From Armatimonadetes bacterium UBA5829 (GTDB lineage: Bacteria > Armatimonadota > UBA5829), in NCBI GenBank assembly GCA_002431715.1, contig DJHI01000234.1, positions 7,320-13,216 on the forward strand: a stretch of 5,897 nt of DNA, given 5' to 3'. Each line of letters starts with the position of its first letter. Positions within the stretch are counted from its first letter, which is position 1. Of this stretch, positions 1-5,842 are shown one piece after another. A program made the position numbers and the translations under genes. The notes beneath the pieces were generated by a model. The model was not told the origin of the DNA. It was given only the letters and a program-made list of their open reading frames with translations, and made no database searches.

Positions 1-54
1 TGCCCAGTGAGCGATAATCTCGGTCAGCCCACGCCGATCAGTGTCAGTCTGTAG
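1..54 (+). other. Possible 3' end of an upstream gene, very short
   Basis: Frame 1 is open from the left edge to a TAG at 52-54, giving 17 codons that end in PTPISVSL. The other two forward frames hit stops within the first 15 bases. This could be the tail of a gene lying mostly outside the window, but 17 codons is too little to identify a family or to exclude chance. The minus strand is also open here, from position 90 to the edge, but no start codon with a ribosome binding site was seen. No intrinsic terminator was seen between this stop and the arsR promoter. Confidence 0.2.
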
Positions 55-76
55 CACACAACGGACACATTCGGGG

Positions 77-105
77 TTGACATCATTGTTCTATGGCGAT
101 AGTAT
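77..105 (+). promoter_or_regulatory. Sigma-70-type promoter of the ars operon
   Basis: A perfect -35 hexamer TTGACA (77-82) is followed after 17 bp by TAGTAT (100-105), which matches 4 of 6 positions of the -10 consensus. The predicted transcript start is near 112, inside the palindromic operator and about 27 nt upstream of the arsR start. This arrangement fits repression by ArsR bound over the -10 region and start site. It is the only convincing promoter seen ahead of the nine co-oriented genes. Confidence 0.75.
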
Positions 106-130
106 ATCAATACATATACATATACTGATA
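105..130 (+). promoter_or_regulatory. ArsR operator, imperfect palindrome
   Basis: The outer arms TATCA (105-109) and TGATA (126-130) are exact reverse complements. About 10 of the 13 position pairs across the 26-bp site are symmetric around 117/118. It is A+T rich and overlaps the end of the -10 box and the predicted transcript start. ArsR/SmtB family proteins bind such 12-2-12-like palindromes, commonly with ATCAA or TGAT-like arms. Two blocks of this site, TATCAATACAT (105-115) and CATATACTGA (119-128), recur at the right end of the window. Binding by this ArsR is inferred from position and symmetry. Confidence 0.7.
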
Positions 131-138
131 GGTGAGAC

Positions 139-447
139 ATGGACGAAGTATTCAAAGCGCTTGGTGATCCGACCAGGCTTCGCATTGTTCAATTGCTTGC
201 GCAGCACGGCGAGGTGTGCGTTTGCATCATAGTGAACGAGCTTGAGATGAACCAGCCTGCCGTATCGCACCACATGGCGAAGCTCAAGCAGGCGGGACTG
301 CTCAATTCGCGCAAAGATGGCCAGTGGATACACTACTCTCTCAAGGTCGATGCATTCAAGGACGGTCCGCTGGCTTTTCTTTCGGAGATTGTCTCGCTCG
401 CTGAGGCATCGGCGGGTAGCGTGCAGCCGACTCCTTGTTGCAAGTGA
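139..447 (+). CDS. arsR: ArsR/SmtB-family arsenic-responsive repressor
   Basis: This is a 102-residue winged-helix repressor, the usual size for ArsR. It opens with the family signature FKALGDPTRLRIVQLL (residues 5-20). The recognition helix region is QPAVSHHMAKLKQAGLL (39-55), followed by the wing (RKDGQWIHYSL, 58-68). Residues C27-V-C29 sit where E. coli-type ArsR carries the CVCxxC arsenite site, but the third cysteine position is V32. The protein ends with a vicinal pair C100-C101 before the last lysine, which could supply further thiols. The ATG at 139 follows AGGTGA (130-135) at short spacing, and the operator lies directly upstream. It is the first gene of the operon and likely autoregulated: As(III) or Sb(III) binding should release the operator. 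Family assignment is firm; ligand coordination is inferred. Confidence 0.95.
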   Translation: MDEVFKALGDPTRLRIVQLLAQHGEVCVCIIVNELEMNQPAVSHHMAKLKQAGLLNSRKDGQWIHYSLKVDAFKDGPLAFLSEIVSLAEASAGSVQPTPCCK

Positions 448-491
448 GTTACCTGTCCATTGAATAAAATCGGTTGGTGAGGAGAACCACA

Positions 492-920
492 TTGAAGAGA
501 GTTATATTCGTCTGCATACACAATTCAGGCCGAAGTCAGATGGCTGAGGCGTTCGCGAAGAAACTCGGCAATGGCAGGATCATTGCAGAGTCAGCAGGAA
601 CCGCACCTAGCGGAACTCTCAACCCGCAAGCCGTGGCGGCGATGGAGGAGATTGGCTACGACATGAGCGGGCATTATCCCAAAGTGATGACACCGGAGAT
701 GGTCGAGTCCGCAGACAAGGTAATTACTATGGGGTGTGGTGTGAACCTCGATGACGTCGACCACGGCAGGGCAGTTTGCCCGGCTGTGTTTGTTGAGTCC
801 GAAGACTGGGGTCTTGAAGATCCGAATGGGCAGCCGATAGAGAATGTCCGGGCGATTCGGGATGAGGTAAAGACGAGAGTAGAGAAATTGATTGATGAGA
901 TGACAACGGGTGAGGGTTAG
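492..920 (+). CDS. arsC: Arsenate reductase, thioredoxin-coupled (LMW phosphatase fold)
   Basis: The product is 142 residues, typical of thioredoxin-linked ArsC. It reduces As(V) to As(III) in the cytoplasm by a three-cysteine cascade. The P-loop CX5R is C8-IHNSG-R14-S15, followed by QMAEAF. The resolving cysteines are probably C82 (TMGCGV) and C96 (VCP), and the acid loop is EDWGLEDP with D105. The start is taken as TTG 492 because GAGGAG (479-484) lies 7 nt upstream and translation then begins KRVIFVC. In-frame TTG 474 and GTG 477 would overlap that binding site and add six unconserved residues. It follows arsR by 44 nt and is 1 nt from acr3. No thioredoxin is encoded here, so reductant must come from elsewhere or possibly from the AhpD-like protein downstream. 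The family is clear; the exact disulfide partners are inferred. Confidence 0.93.
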   Translation: MKRVIFVCIHNSGRSQMAEAFAKKLGNGRIIAESAGTAPSGTLNPQAVAAMEEIGYDMSGHYPKVMTPEMVESADKVITMGCGVNLDDVDHGRAVCPAVFVESEDWGLEDPNGQPIENVRAIRDEVKTRVEKLIDEMTTGEG

Positions 921-921
921 T

Positions 922-1980
922 ATGAGCGAAGGAATCACTAGAAGACTTTCATTTTTGGACAGGTATCTTACGCTTTGGATATTCCTAGCGATGGCTATTG
1001 GCGTGGGCGCGGGTTACCTTATTCCTGGTGTTGCAGGGTTTTGGAACCGTTTTTCAGTCGGCACAACGAATATCCCAATAGCAATTGGGCTTATTCTAAT
1101 GATGTACCCACCCCTTGCCAAAGTGAAATACGAAGAGCTTGGCGAGGTATTCCGCAACTGGCGAGTTCTGACGCTGTCGCTCGTGCAGAACTGGATCGTT
1201 GGCCCGATATTAATGTTTGTTCTGGCGATCACGTTTCTACGCGGCTATCCAGAGTTCATGGTCGGCCTTATCATGATCGGCTTGGCACGGTGCATCGCAA
1301 TGGTGATCGTGTGGAACGAGCTTGCCAAGGGGGATACAGAGTATGCCGCAGGTCTGGTGGCGTTCAACTCAATCTTCCAGGTTCTGTTCTTCTCGGTCTA
1401 TGCCTATGTCTTTATCACAGTGCTGCCGCCACTCTTTGGCTTGAAGGGAAACGCTGTGCATGTGACTATCGGCGAGATAGCCAAGAGCGTGTTCATCTAC
1501 CTGGGCATCCCGTTCATCGCGGGTATCCTGAGCAGGATCGTCGGGCTCAAGACCAAAGGTCGCGAGTGGTATGAGAAGCGCTTCATCCCAAGGATCAGCC
1601 CCATTACGTTGATTGCGCTGCTCTTTACCATCGTGGTCATGTTCTCGCTCAAAGGCGAATATATCGTGCGGTTGCCATTGGATGTTGTCAGGATCGCCAT
1701 TCCGCTCTTGATCTATTTTGTCGTGATGTTACTGGTCAGCTTCTATATGGGCAAGAAGATCGGGGCGGATTATCCCAAGACAGCAACACTGTCGTTCACT
1801 GCGGCGAGCAACAACTTCGAGCTTGCTATAGCCGTTGCGGTGGCTGTGTTCGGGATCAACTCAGGGCAGGCGTTCGCGGCGGTTATTGGCCCACTGGTTG
1901 AAGTTCCGGCGTTGATTGGACTGGTAAACGTTGCATTGTTCTTCCAAAGGAAATACTTTAAGCAGCAGACGGTGAGTTAG
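922..1980 (+). CDS. acr3: ACR3-family arsenite efflux permease
   Basis: This 352-residue integral membrane protein exports arsenite from the cytoplasm by proton antiport. About ten hydrophobic segments are visible, starting with the one at roughly residues 17-35. The conserved family motif [19 protein letters not shown] holds the essential cysteine, C124, in a membrane segment. The second signature, [21 protein letters not shown], carries E300, the conserved acidic residue needed for transport. The start is ATG 922, with GAGGG at 912-916 as binding site. An in-frame GTG at 910 lies inside arsC and is less likely. It begins 1 nt after the arsC stop, implying translational coupling of arsenate reduction to export. 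No ArsA or ArsD gene is present, so it should work as a secondary carrier. Family membership is certain from motifs and length. Confidence 0.96.
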   Translation: MSEGITRRLSFLDRYLTLWIFLAMAIGVGAGYLIPGVAGFWNRFSVGTTNIPIAIGLILMMYPPLAKVKYEELGEVFRNWRVLTLSLVQNWIVGPILMFVLAITFLRGYPEFMVGLIMIGLARCIAMVIVWNELAKGDTEYAAGLVAFNSIFQVLFFSVYAYVFITVLPPLFGLKGNAVHVTIGEIAKSVFIYLGIPFIAGILSRIVGLKTKGREWYEKRFIPRISPITLIALLFTIVVMFSLKGEYIVRLPLDVVRIAIPLLIYFVVMLLVSFYMGKKIGADYPKTATLSFTAASNNFELAIAVAVAVFGINSGQAFAAVIGPLVEVPALIGLVNVALFFQRKYFKQQTVS

Positions 1981-2017
1981 CTTATTAGCGCTCACCGAAG
2001 TGAAGGAGGCCAAGATA

Positions 2018-2887
2018 GTGTTTAGCAAAGTGCTTTTGGCAACCGATCTGTCAGTGGCTTCTGACAAAGTAGTGGAATATGTCGGCACCCTGCATGCGCT
2101 GGGCTGCCGTGAAGTAGTTCTGACTTATGTAATTTACGTTAAGCATCTGGTGGGATTGAGCGAGGCGCTCAGAGACGAATCAACGCCCAAGCTCAACGCC
2201 CAGAAGACTACTCTTGAGAGTGAAGGGTTTGAGGTTTCGGTGGAAACTCCAGTTGGCGTTCCCGGCGTTGAGATTACGCGCTTGGCGTTTGATACAGGCT
2301 GCAAAGCCATTGTCATCGGCTCTCACGGGCACAGTCTTGCGCGCGACATTGCGTTGGGTGGCGTTGCCACGGACGTTGTGCACCGAGCGGAGATTCCTGT
2401 TCTGGTCGTGAGGCTCCAGGTATTGGAAGAAGAGCCACAGTGCTGCCAGGTGGTATCAGCCGATGTGCTTTCTAACGTGCTGTATGCGACCGACTTTTCG
2501 GACAACGCGGAACGAGCTTTCCAGTATGTCGAAGAGTTCGCAAGAAGCGGCTGCAAGAAGATGACACTCATGCATGTTCAGGATGTCTCTCGCATCCGTC
2601 CGCATCTCGAAGGCAGGCTGCAGGAGTTCAATGCTATTGATCGTTCACGCCTTGAGCGAATGGAGTTGCGCTTGCACGACCTTGGCGTGGAAGAGATCAA
2701 TCTTGAAATTCCATACGGTGCTCCGGCCAAAGAGATTGTCGATTATGTACAAAGCAACTGCCCATCCATTGTTGTGATGGGTGTCCATGGACGAGGGTTC
2801 ATTTCGGACATCTTTGCTGGAAGTGTAGCGCATAATGTGGCACGCCTTTCGCAGTCGCCGGTCCTGCTGGTTCCACCAGTTCGCTGA
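2018..2887 (+). CDS. Tandem-domain universal stress protein (UspA family)
   Basis: The 289-residue product has two UspA domains, about residues 1-137 and 150-288. Each opens with a strand and acidic loop (LLATDLS with D10; LYATDFS with D159) and ends in a valine-rich strand (PVLVV, PVLLV). The ATP motif G-2X-G-9X-G-S/T is intact in domain 2: G255-VH-G258, then G268-S269. In domain 1 it is G101-SH-G104, then G114-G115, lacking the hydroxyl residue, so nucleotide binding may be asymmetric. The linker carries vicinal C142-C143. The start is GTG 2018, 8 nt after AAGGAGG (2003-2009); an in-frame GTG at 2000 lies upstream of that site. It follows acr3 by 37 nt. Usp proteins are cytoplasmic stress or signalling factors; an arsenic-specific role is inferred only from the operon and the thiol pair. 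Confidence 0.9.
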   Translation: MFSKVLLATDLSVASDKVVEYVGTLHALGCREVVLTYVIYVKHLVGLSEALRDESTPKLNAQKTTLESEGFEVSVETPVGVPGVEITRLAFDTGCKAIVIGSHGHSLARDIALGGVATDVVHRAEIPVLVVRLQVLEEEPQCCQVVSADVLSNVLYATDFSDNAERAFQYVEEFARSGCKKMTLMHVQDVSRIRPHLEGRLQEFNAIDRSRLERMELRLHDLGVEEINLEIPYGAPAKEIVDYVQSNCPSIVVMGVHGRGFISDIFAGSVAHNVARLSQSPVLLVPPVR

Positions 2888-2901
2888 CCAGAGGAAACTC
2901 T

Positions 2902-2925
2902 ATGTTTGCTCGGAGGACGATATGA
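2902..2925 (+). CDS. Possible 7-codon leader peptide upstream of arsN2
   Basis: ATG 2902 opens a seven-residue frame, MFARRTI, ending in TGA 2923-2925. It has its own binding-site-like AGAGGA (2890-2895) six nt upstream. Its stop overlaps the arsN2 start in an ATGA arrangement, and its two arginine codons CGG-AGG overlap the arsN2 binding site GGAGG (2912-2916). That is the layout expected for translational coupling. So short a frame could be chance, since there is no homology signal to lean on. Confidence 0.25.
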   Translation: MFARRTI

Positions 2926-3362
2926 TTATTCGCAAAGCGACTGATGCAGACATGCCCGCAGTGATCTCATTGCTTGAAGAGATATCTCTGCAGATTGACG
3001 GTATTGCAGAGCATCGTGATCACCTCTACATTCTTGAAGTGCAGGGAGCGATTATCGGTGCAGTTGGATACGAAGCGTATCCACCAGATGCCTTGCTGCG
3101 CTCTCTGGTGGTTGCCCCATCGGTGCGCGGGAACGGGTATGGTCGACAACTCATATCACATATTCTGGAGCAGGCACGTATCGACGGGGTCCGGGACGCT
3201 TATGCGTTGACCACGACGATTCCAGACTTGCTCTGTCGCTCAGGCTTTGATGAGATTTCACGCTCGGATGCTCCGGAAGCATTGTCGGCATCCGAGGAGT
3301 TCCGTGGGGCTTGTCCTGTGTCCGCACGGTTGTTTCGCATTCCTATAAACAGTGCCAAATGA
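2922..3362 (+). CDS. arsN2: ArsN2-type GNAT-family N-acetyltransferase
   Basis: This 146-residue protein is a single GNAT domain. The acetyl-CoA pyrophosphate loop is R69-G-N-G-Y-G74, preceded by LLRSLVVAP (58-66). The tail pattern YALTTTIPDLLCRSGF, then S-EF-CP-SA, is what I recognise from the ArsN2 proteins of arsenic operons. C105 and C131 lie in these conserved stretches. ArsN1 relatives N-acetylate arsinothricin or phosphinothricin; the ArsN2 substrate is, to my knowledge, not settled. The start is ATG 2922, 5 nt after GGAGGA (2912-2917). A longer in-frame start at 2835 would lie inside the usp gene and is rejected. It lies 34 nt after usp and 27 nt before the AhpD-like gene. The fold assignment is firm; the arsN2 label rests on remembered motifs plus context. 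Confidence 0.85.
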   Translation: MIIRKATDADMPAVISLLEEISLQIDGIAEHRDHLYILEVQGAIIGAVGYEAYPPDALLRSLVVAPSVRGNGYGRQLISHILEQARIDGVRDAYALTTTIPDLLCRSGFDEISRSDAPEALSASEEFRGACPVSARLFRIPINSAK

Positions 3363-3389
3363 TAACACCTATAACAAGGAGAATATTCG

Positions 3390-3662
3390 ATGCTAGACCC
3401 AAAAACAAGAGAACTGATTTCGATCGCAGCCTCAATAGTGGCGAAATGCCAGCCGTGCCTCGATTATCATGTGGAGGAAGCGCGAAAAGCTGGCGCATCC
3501 GACTCGGACATGAGAAATGCCGTCAGTATAGCACGCATGATACGCAAGCAAGGTGACGAGAACATGGACATATACGCTGATGAGAAGCTGGGTGGAGCGG
3601 CCCAGGAGCAGCCAGCACCGAGCGCGTGCTGCTGTAGTGGCGGTTCGTGCAGTGGAGAGTAA
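3390..3662 (+). CDS. Small AhpD/carboxymuconolactone decarboxylase-like protein with cysteine-rich tail
   Basis: The product is 90 residues. Residues 1-65 match the small CMD/AhpD-like fold, with the redox signature C20-QP-C23-LDY-H27, i.e. CxxCxxxH, followed by EEARKAGAS. In AhpD the CxxC pair transfers reducing equivalents to a peroxidase and the histidine assists. The last part, after a P/Q/A-rich linker, is a thiol-rich tail, ACCCSGGSCSGE, with C80-C82 and C87. AAGGAG (3376-3381) lies 8 nt before ATG 3390. The gene is 27 nt after arsN2 and 4 nt before the next gene. In this operon it might reduce ArsC or As-bound thiols, or carry As(III) on its tail; both are inferences. The fold assignment is good, but the substrate is unknown. 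Confidence 0.85.
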   Translation: MLDPKTRELISIAASIVAKCQPCLDYHVEEARKAGASDSDMRNAVSIARMIRKQGDENMDIYADEKLGGAAQEQPAPSACCCSGGSCSGE

Positions 3663-3666
3663 CTCA

Positions 3667-3987
3667 ATGACAAAGGCTACAATCAACGCAGGCGTATGTG
3701 GATTCACTACGACTGTCACTGCTGAATCGGACGACATGCAAAATGTGAAGTTCGAGATTGAAAGCGACTGCGAAAACATCAAACGACTCGCAGAGGACTT
3801 TCCACAAGTAGACGGATATGCCGAAATCGGCGCTGGGTTTGACGGCGCTATTCATCAGGTCGTTCGTAAGACGCTCAAAGGCTGCTGTGCTGGTTGCATC
3901 GTCCCGTGTGGGATATTCAAGGCGATGCAGGTAGCTGCCGGACTTGCACTGCCTGTTCCGGCTTCTGTAGATATTATCAAAGAATAG
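3667..3987 (+). CDS. Six-cysteine conserved small protein (resembles DUF6951)
   Basis: This is a 106-residue cytoplasmic protein of unknown function, with no signal peptide or membrane segment. It begins ATINAGVCGFTTTV, continues ESDDMQN and ESDCENI, and ends with an AAGLALP motif. I recognise this overall pattern from a conserved family of mostly anaerobes that I believe is DUF6951. Cysteines are C11, C35, C73, C74, C77 and C81. The last four form a CCxxCxxxC cluster (71-82) that could bind a metal, a metalloid or an Fe-S cluster. Together with C11 and C35 there are enough ligands for a complete site. GGAGAG (3654-3659) precedes ATG 3667 by 7 nt and overlaps the end of the AhpD-like gene. 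It sits between that gene and arsM (13 nt gap), which hints at a role in arsenic handling, but nothing in the sequence proves one. Confidence 0.85.
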   Translation: MTKATINAGVCGFTTTVTAESDDMQNVKFEIESDCENIKRLAEDFPQVDGYAEIGAGFDGAIHQVVRKTLKGCCAGCIVPCGIFKAMQVAAGLALPVPASVDIIKE

Positions 3988-4000
3988 GCGAGGTAAAAAA

Positions 4001-4879
4001 ATGACTAAGAACAAGTGTGGATGCTGCTGCGGAGGCAGTTCTACTCCCAACGGCAATGACATCAGGGAGTTCGTCAAAGAGAAGTATGGGCAGGTTGCGG
4101 TGAACGCCGCCGAGCGCAAAGAAACAAGCTGCTGCGGCAGTGGAACGAGCAAAGACGCCATAACTCGTGACCTTTATTCGGAGGCTGAGACTCAGGGGAT
4201 ACCAGTCGAGGCACTGCTTGCGTCGATGGGCTGCGCGAACCCTATGGCTCTGGCCGATCTCAATCCTGGAGAAGTAGTACTTGATTTGGGAAGTGGCGGC
4301 GGAATCGATGTGCTGCTTTCGGCAAAGCGAGTCGGCCCAACAGGCAAAGCCTACGGACTGGATATGACCGACGAAATGCTTGCGCTTGCTGAGAAGAACA
4401 AGGCTGAATCGGGAATTACAAACGTCGAGTTCTTAAAGGGCGAGATAGAGAACATCCCGCTGCCCGATGCTTCAGTGGATGTGATTATCAGTAACTGCGT
4501 TATAAACCTCTCAACTGACAAAGACCAAGTGCTTCGAGAGGCGTTCAGGGTACTGAAGCCCGGCGGCAGATTCGCTGTAGCTGACATCGTCCTTACCAAG
4601 CAGGTATCGGATGCGGTCAAAGAACATGTCGGCCTATGGACCGGGTGCATTGCTGGTGCGCTTGAGATGAATGATTACAAGACCAAGCTCCTGCAGGCTG
4701 GATTTAGCGATGCCGAAGTTGAGATCGTGAAGACCTATTCCGAAGACGACATCGATGGCCTGGTTCCTAAAGAAGTTGTCTTTCAATTCGGCAAAGAAAG
4801 GGTTTCCGAACTGATGGATACATTTGTCAGCGCATTCGTCAGGGCCACAAAGCCCAAAAGTTGCTGTTGTTGCGGATAG
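4001..4879 (+). CDS. arsM: ArsM arsenite S-adenosylmethionine methyltransferase
   Basis: The 292-residue protein methylates As(III) to methylated arsenicals using SAM. Motif I of the Rossmann methyltransferase is VLDLGSGGG (93-101), followed by GLDMTDEML. The arsenite-binding cysteines of the family are present: C44/C45 (SCCGSG), C78 (MGCANP), C166 (SNCVINLS) and C216 (TGCIAGAL), matching the four-cysteine pattern of algal ArsM. It also carries extra thiols outside the catalytic core: [10 protein letters not shown] at the N-terminus (C6, C8-C10) and a terminal C288-C291-G. GAGG (3990-3993) lies 7 nt before ATG 4001. It is 13 nt after the six-cysteine gene and 22 nt before the lyase pseudogene. 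Catalytic assignment is very secure. The terminal cysteine clusters may load or shuttle As(III), which is inference. Confidence 0.96.
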   Translation: MTKNKCGCCCGGSSTPNGNDIREFVKEKYGQVAVNAAERKETSCCGSGTSKDAITRDLYSEAETQGIPVEALLASMGCANPMALADLNPGEVVLDLGSGGGIDVLLSAKRVGPTGKAYGLDMTDEMLALAEKNKAESGITNVEFLKGEIENIPLPDASVDVIISNCVINLSTDKDQVLREAFRVLKPGGRFAVADIVLTKQVSDAVKEHVGLWTGCIAGALEMNDYKTKLLQAGFSDAEVEIVKTYSEDDIDGLVPKEVVFQFGKERVSELMDTFVSAFVRATKPKSCCCCG

Positions 4880-4901
4880 ACTGGAAAGTGAGGAAATGCA
4901 G

Positions 4902-5744
4902 ATGAACAAGAGTTCAGAGCTTCGCGAACTGTTAAGCGCCGGAGAGACGCTGGTTATGCCTGATGCATATGATCCTATCAGTGCTCTTATAATCGAGCGT
5001 GCAGGCTTCAAGGCGGTTCAGTGCTCTGGAGGCAGCATTTCCATCGCTGTTCTCCTCCAGGCTGAGGCCGATCTTAGCCTGGAGGAGAATCTGGAAGCCA
5101 CTCGCCGCATCACGTGCTCAGTGAGCGTTCCGGTGATGGCCGATGGAGAGGACGGCTATGGTGATCCGAATACAGTAGCCGATACCGTACGCAAATTCAT
5201 CGGTGCCGGTGTTGCAGGGATCAACATCGAGGACCAGATTCTTTCACGCGGCCGCGAGTGCAGCATCGTCGACGCGGATTTAATGGTCGAAAAGATCAAG
5301 TCCGCTCGTAGGGCCGCCATTGCGGAAGAGAATCCGGATCTGATTATCAACGCCCGCACTGACGCTCTTCGAGCTTATGAGCATCGGACTGATGGGCTAA
5401 GGTAGGCCATTAAACGCGCAAACATGTATCTGGATGCCGGCGCTGACTTGGCATTTGTCTGCTACGCCGCGACTTTGGATGAAGTAAAGACGCTGGCGAA
5501 AGAGATACGCGGCCCGATCAGCATAGCCGCAGGAATGCCGTATAACATCAATGAGTTTACCATCGACGACTTAAAGCAATTGGGTGTAGCGAGAGTGAGC
5601 CTGCCGATTTTGGCGATCTTGTCAGCGGTCCGCGCGCTATCTACTTCCATCTCTCTCATATCGGAACCAGATGGCTTTGCCAGGATAGTCGATGATGAGA
5701 TTTGCTGTAATCCAGGTGAGCTGTCCGCGTTGCTTCAGAGTTAG
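4902..5744 (+). pseudogene. Isocitrate lyase/PEP mutase superfamily protein, interrupted by in-frame TAG
   Basis: The frame encodes a TIM-barrel C-C or C-P bond lyase of about 280 residues, the normal length, but codon 168 is TAG (5403-5405). The sequence continues in the same frame with conserved RANMYLDAGADLAFV, so it is a nonsense change and not a frameshift. The first part is 167 residues; the second has an ATG at 5424 (106 residues) with no well-placed binding site. Visible motifs are PDAYDPISALI, D81-GEDGYGD with acidic Mg2+ ligands, E110-D-Q112, R118-E-C120 and N150-ARTDA. ARTDA favours the lyase branch, while KKCGH is reduced to REC. The start is ATG 4902, 8 nt after GAGG (4890-4893); ATG 4896 is too close. 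It is 22 nt after arsM, the last gene of the operon. The substrate is unknown. Readthrough or a sequencing error remain possible. Confidence 0.82.
5050..5089 (+). repeat. Perfect 14-bp inverted repeat inside the lyase gene
   Basis: The left arm TTCTCCTCCAGGCT (5050-5063) and right arm AGCCTGGAGGAGAA (5076-5089) are exact reverse complements separated by 12 nt. In RNA the stem can extend inward by four more pairs, two of them G-U, to a CCGA tetraloop (5068-5071). The right arm contains GGAGGAG, a strong Shine-Dalgarno-like sequence, and the left arm is its anti-SD-like complement. No T-run follows, so it is not an intrinsic terminator. It lies in codons for VLLQAEADLSLEEN, which look like normal family sequence. 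Confidence 0.85.
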
Positions 5745-5783
5745 AACACCATTTAACGGCGACAGCATCGTTGGTTTTGCGCC

Positions 5784-5824
5784 AGGCTGCCACGGGTAAA
5801 GACGTTGAGATACATGGCGGGCCT
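5784..5824 (+). terminator. Weak stem-loop after the operon, possible terminator
   Basis: AGGC-t-GCCA (5784-5792) can pair with TGGC-gg-GCCT (5815-5824), giving eight base pairs with a small internal loop and a 22-nt apical loop. No uridine run follows, so this is not a classical intrinsic terminator. A second weak option, ACCA (5748-5751) with TGGTTTT (5772-5778), has the T-run but only a short interrupted stem. Termination between the operon and the next promoter is expected, but neither hairpin is convincing. Apart from these and the promoter near its right end, nothing else was seen in 5745-5897. Confidence 0.25.
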
Positions 5825-5842
5825 CTAGGTAATCTATTCTCA

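Noticed and set aside
1..90. A divergent minus-strand gene leaving the window to the left
   Set aside because: The frame is open and reads plausibly, but a stop sits at 91-93. The only in-frame start is a GTG without a binding site, and no good minus-strand promoter was seen.
474..491. Upstream TTG 474 or GTG 477 as the arsC start
   Set aside because: These overlap the GAGGAG that suits TTG 492 and add residues not expected before the conserved first strand.
1992..2003. TCAC-CGAA-GTGA hairpin between acr3 and usp as a terminator
   Set aside because: It has only four base pairs and no T-run. At most it affects the nearby usp binding site.
2835..2921. N-terminal extension of the acetyltransferase from ATG 2835
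   Set aside because: It lies inside the conserved end of the usp gene in another frame. ATG 2922 has a strong binding site at 2912-2917 and starts exactly at the GNAT fold.
3664..4161. Long minus-strand open frame opposite the six-cysteine gene and arsM
   Set aside because: It is the antisense shadow of two clearly conserved forward genes, has no recognisable motif, and spans an intergenic ribosome site.
5403..5405. TAG decoded as pyrrolysine across this genome
   Set aside because: Five of the nine frames here end at TAG in good family-length positions, so TAG acts as an ordinary stop. Local readthrough cannot be excluded.
5424..5744. The second half of the lyase gene as an independent gene starting at ATG 5424
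   Set aside because: It starts mid-domain, lies in the same frame as the first half, and has no well-placed Shine-Dalgarno. It is better read as the 3' part of one interrupted gene.
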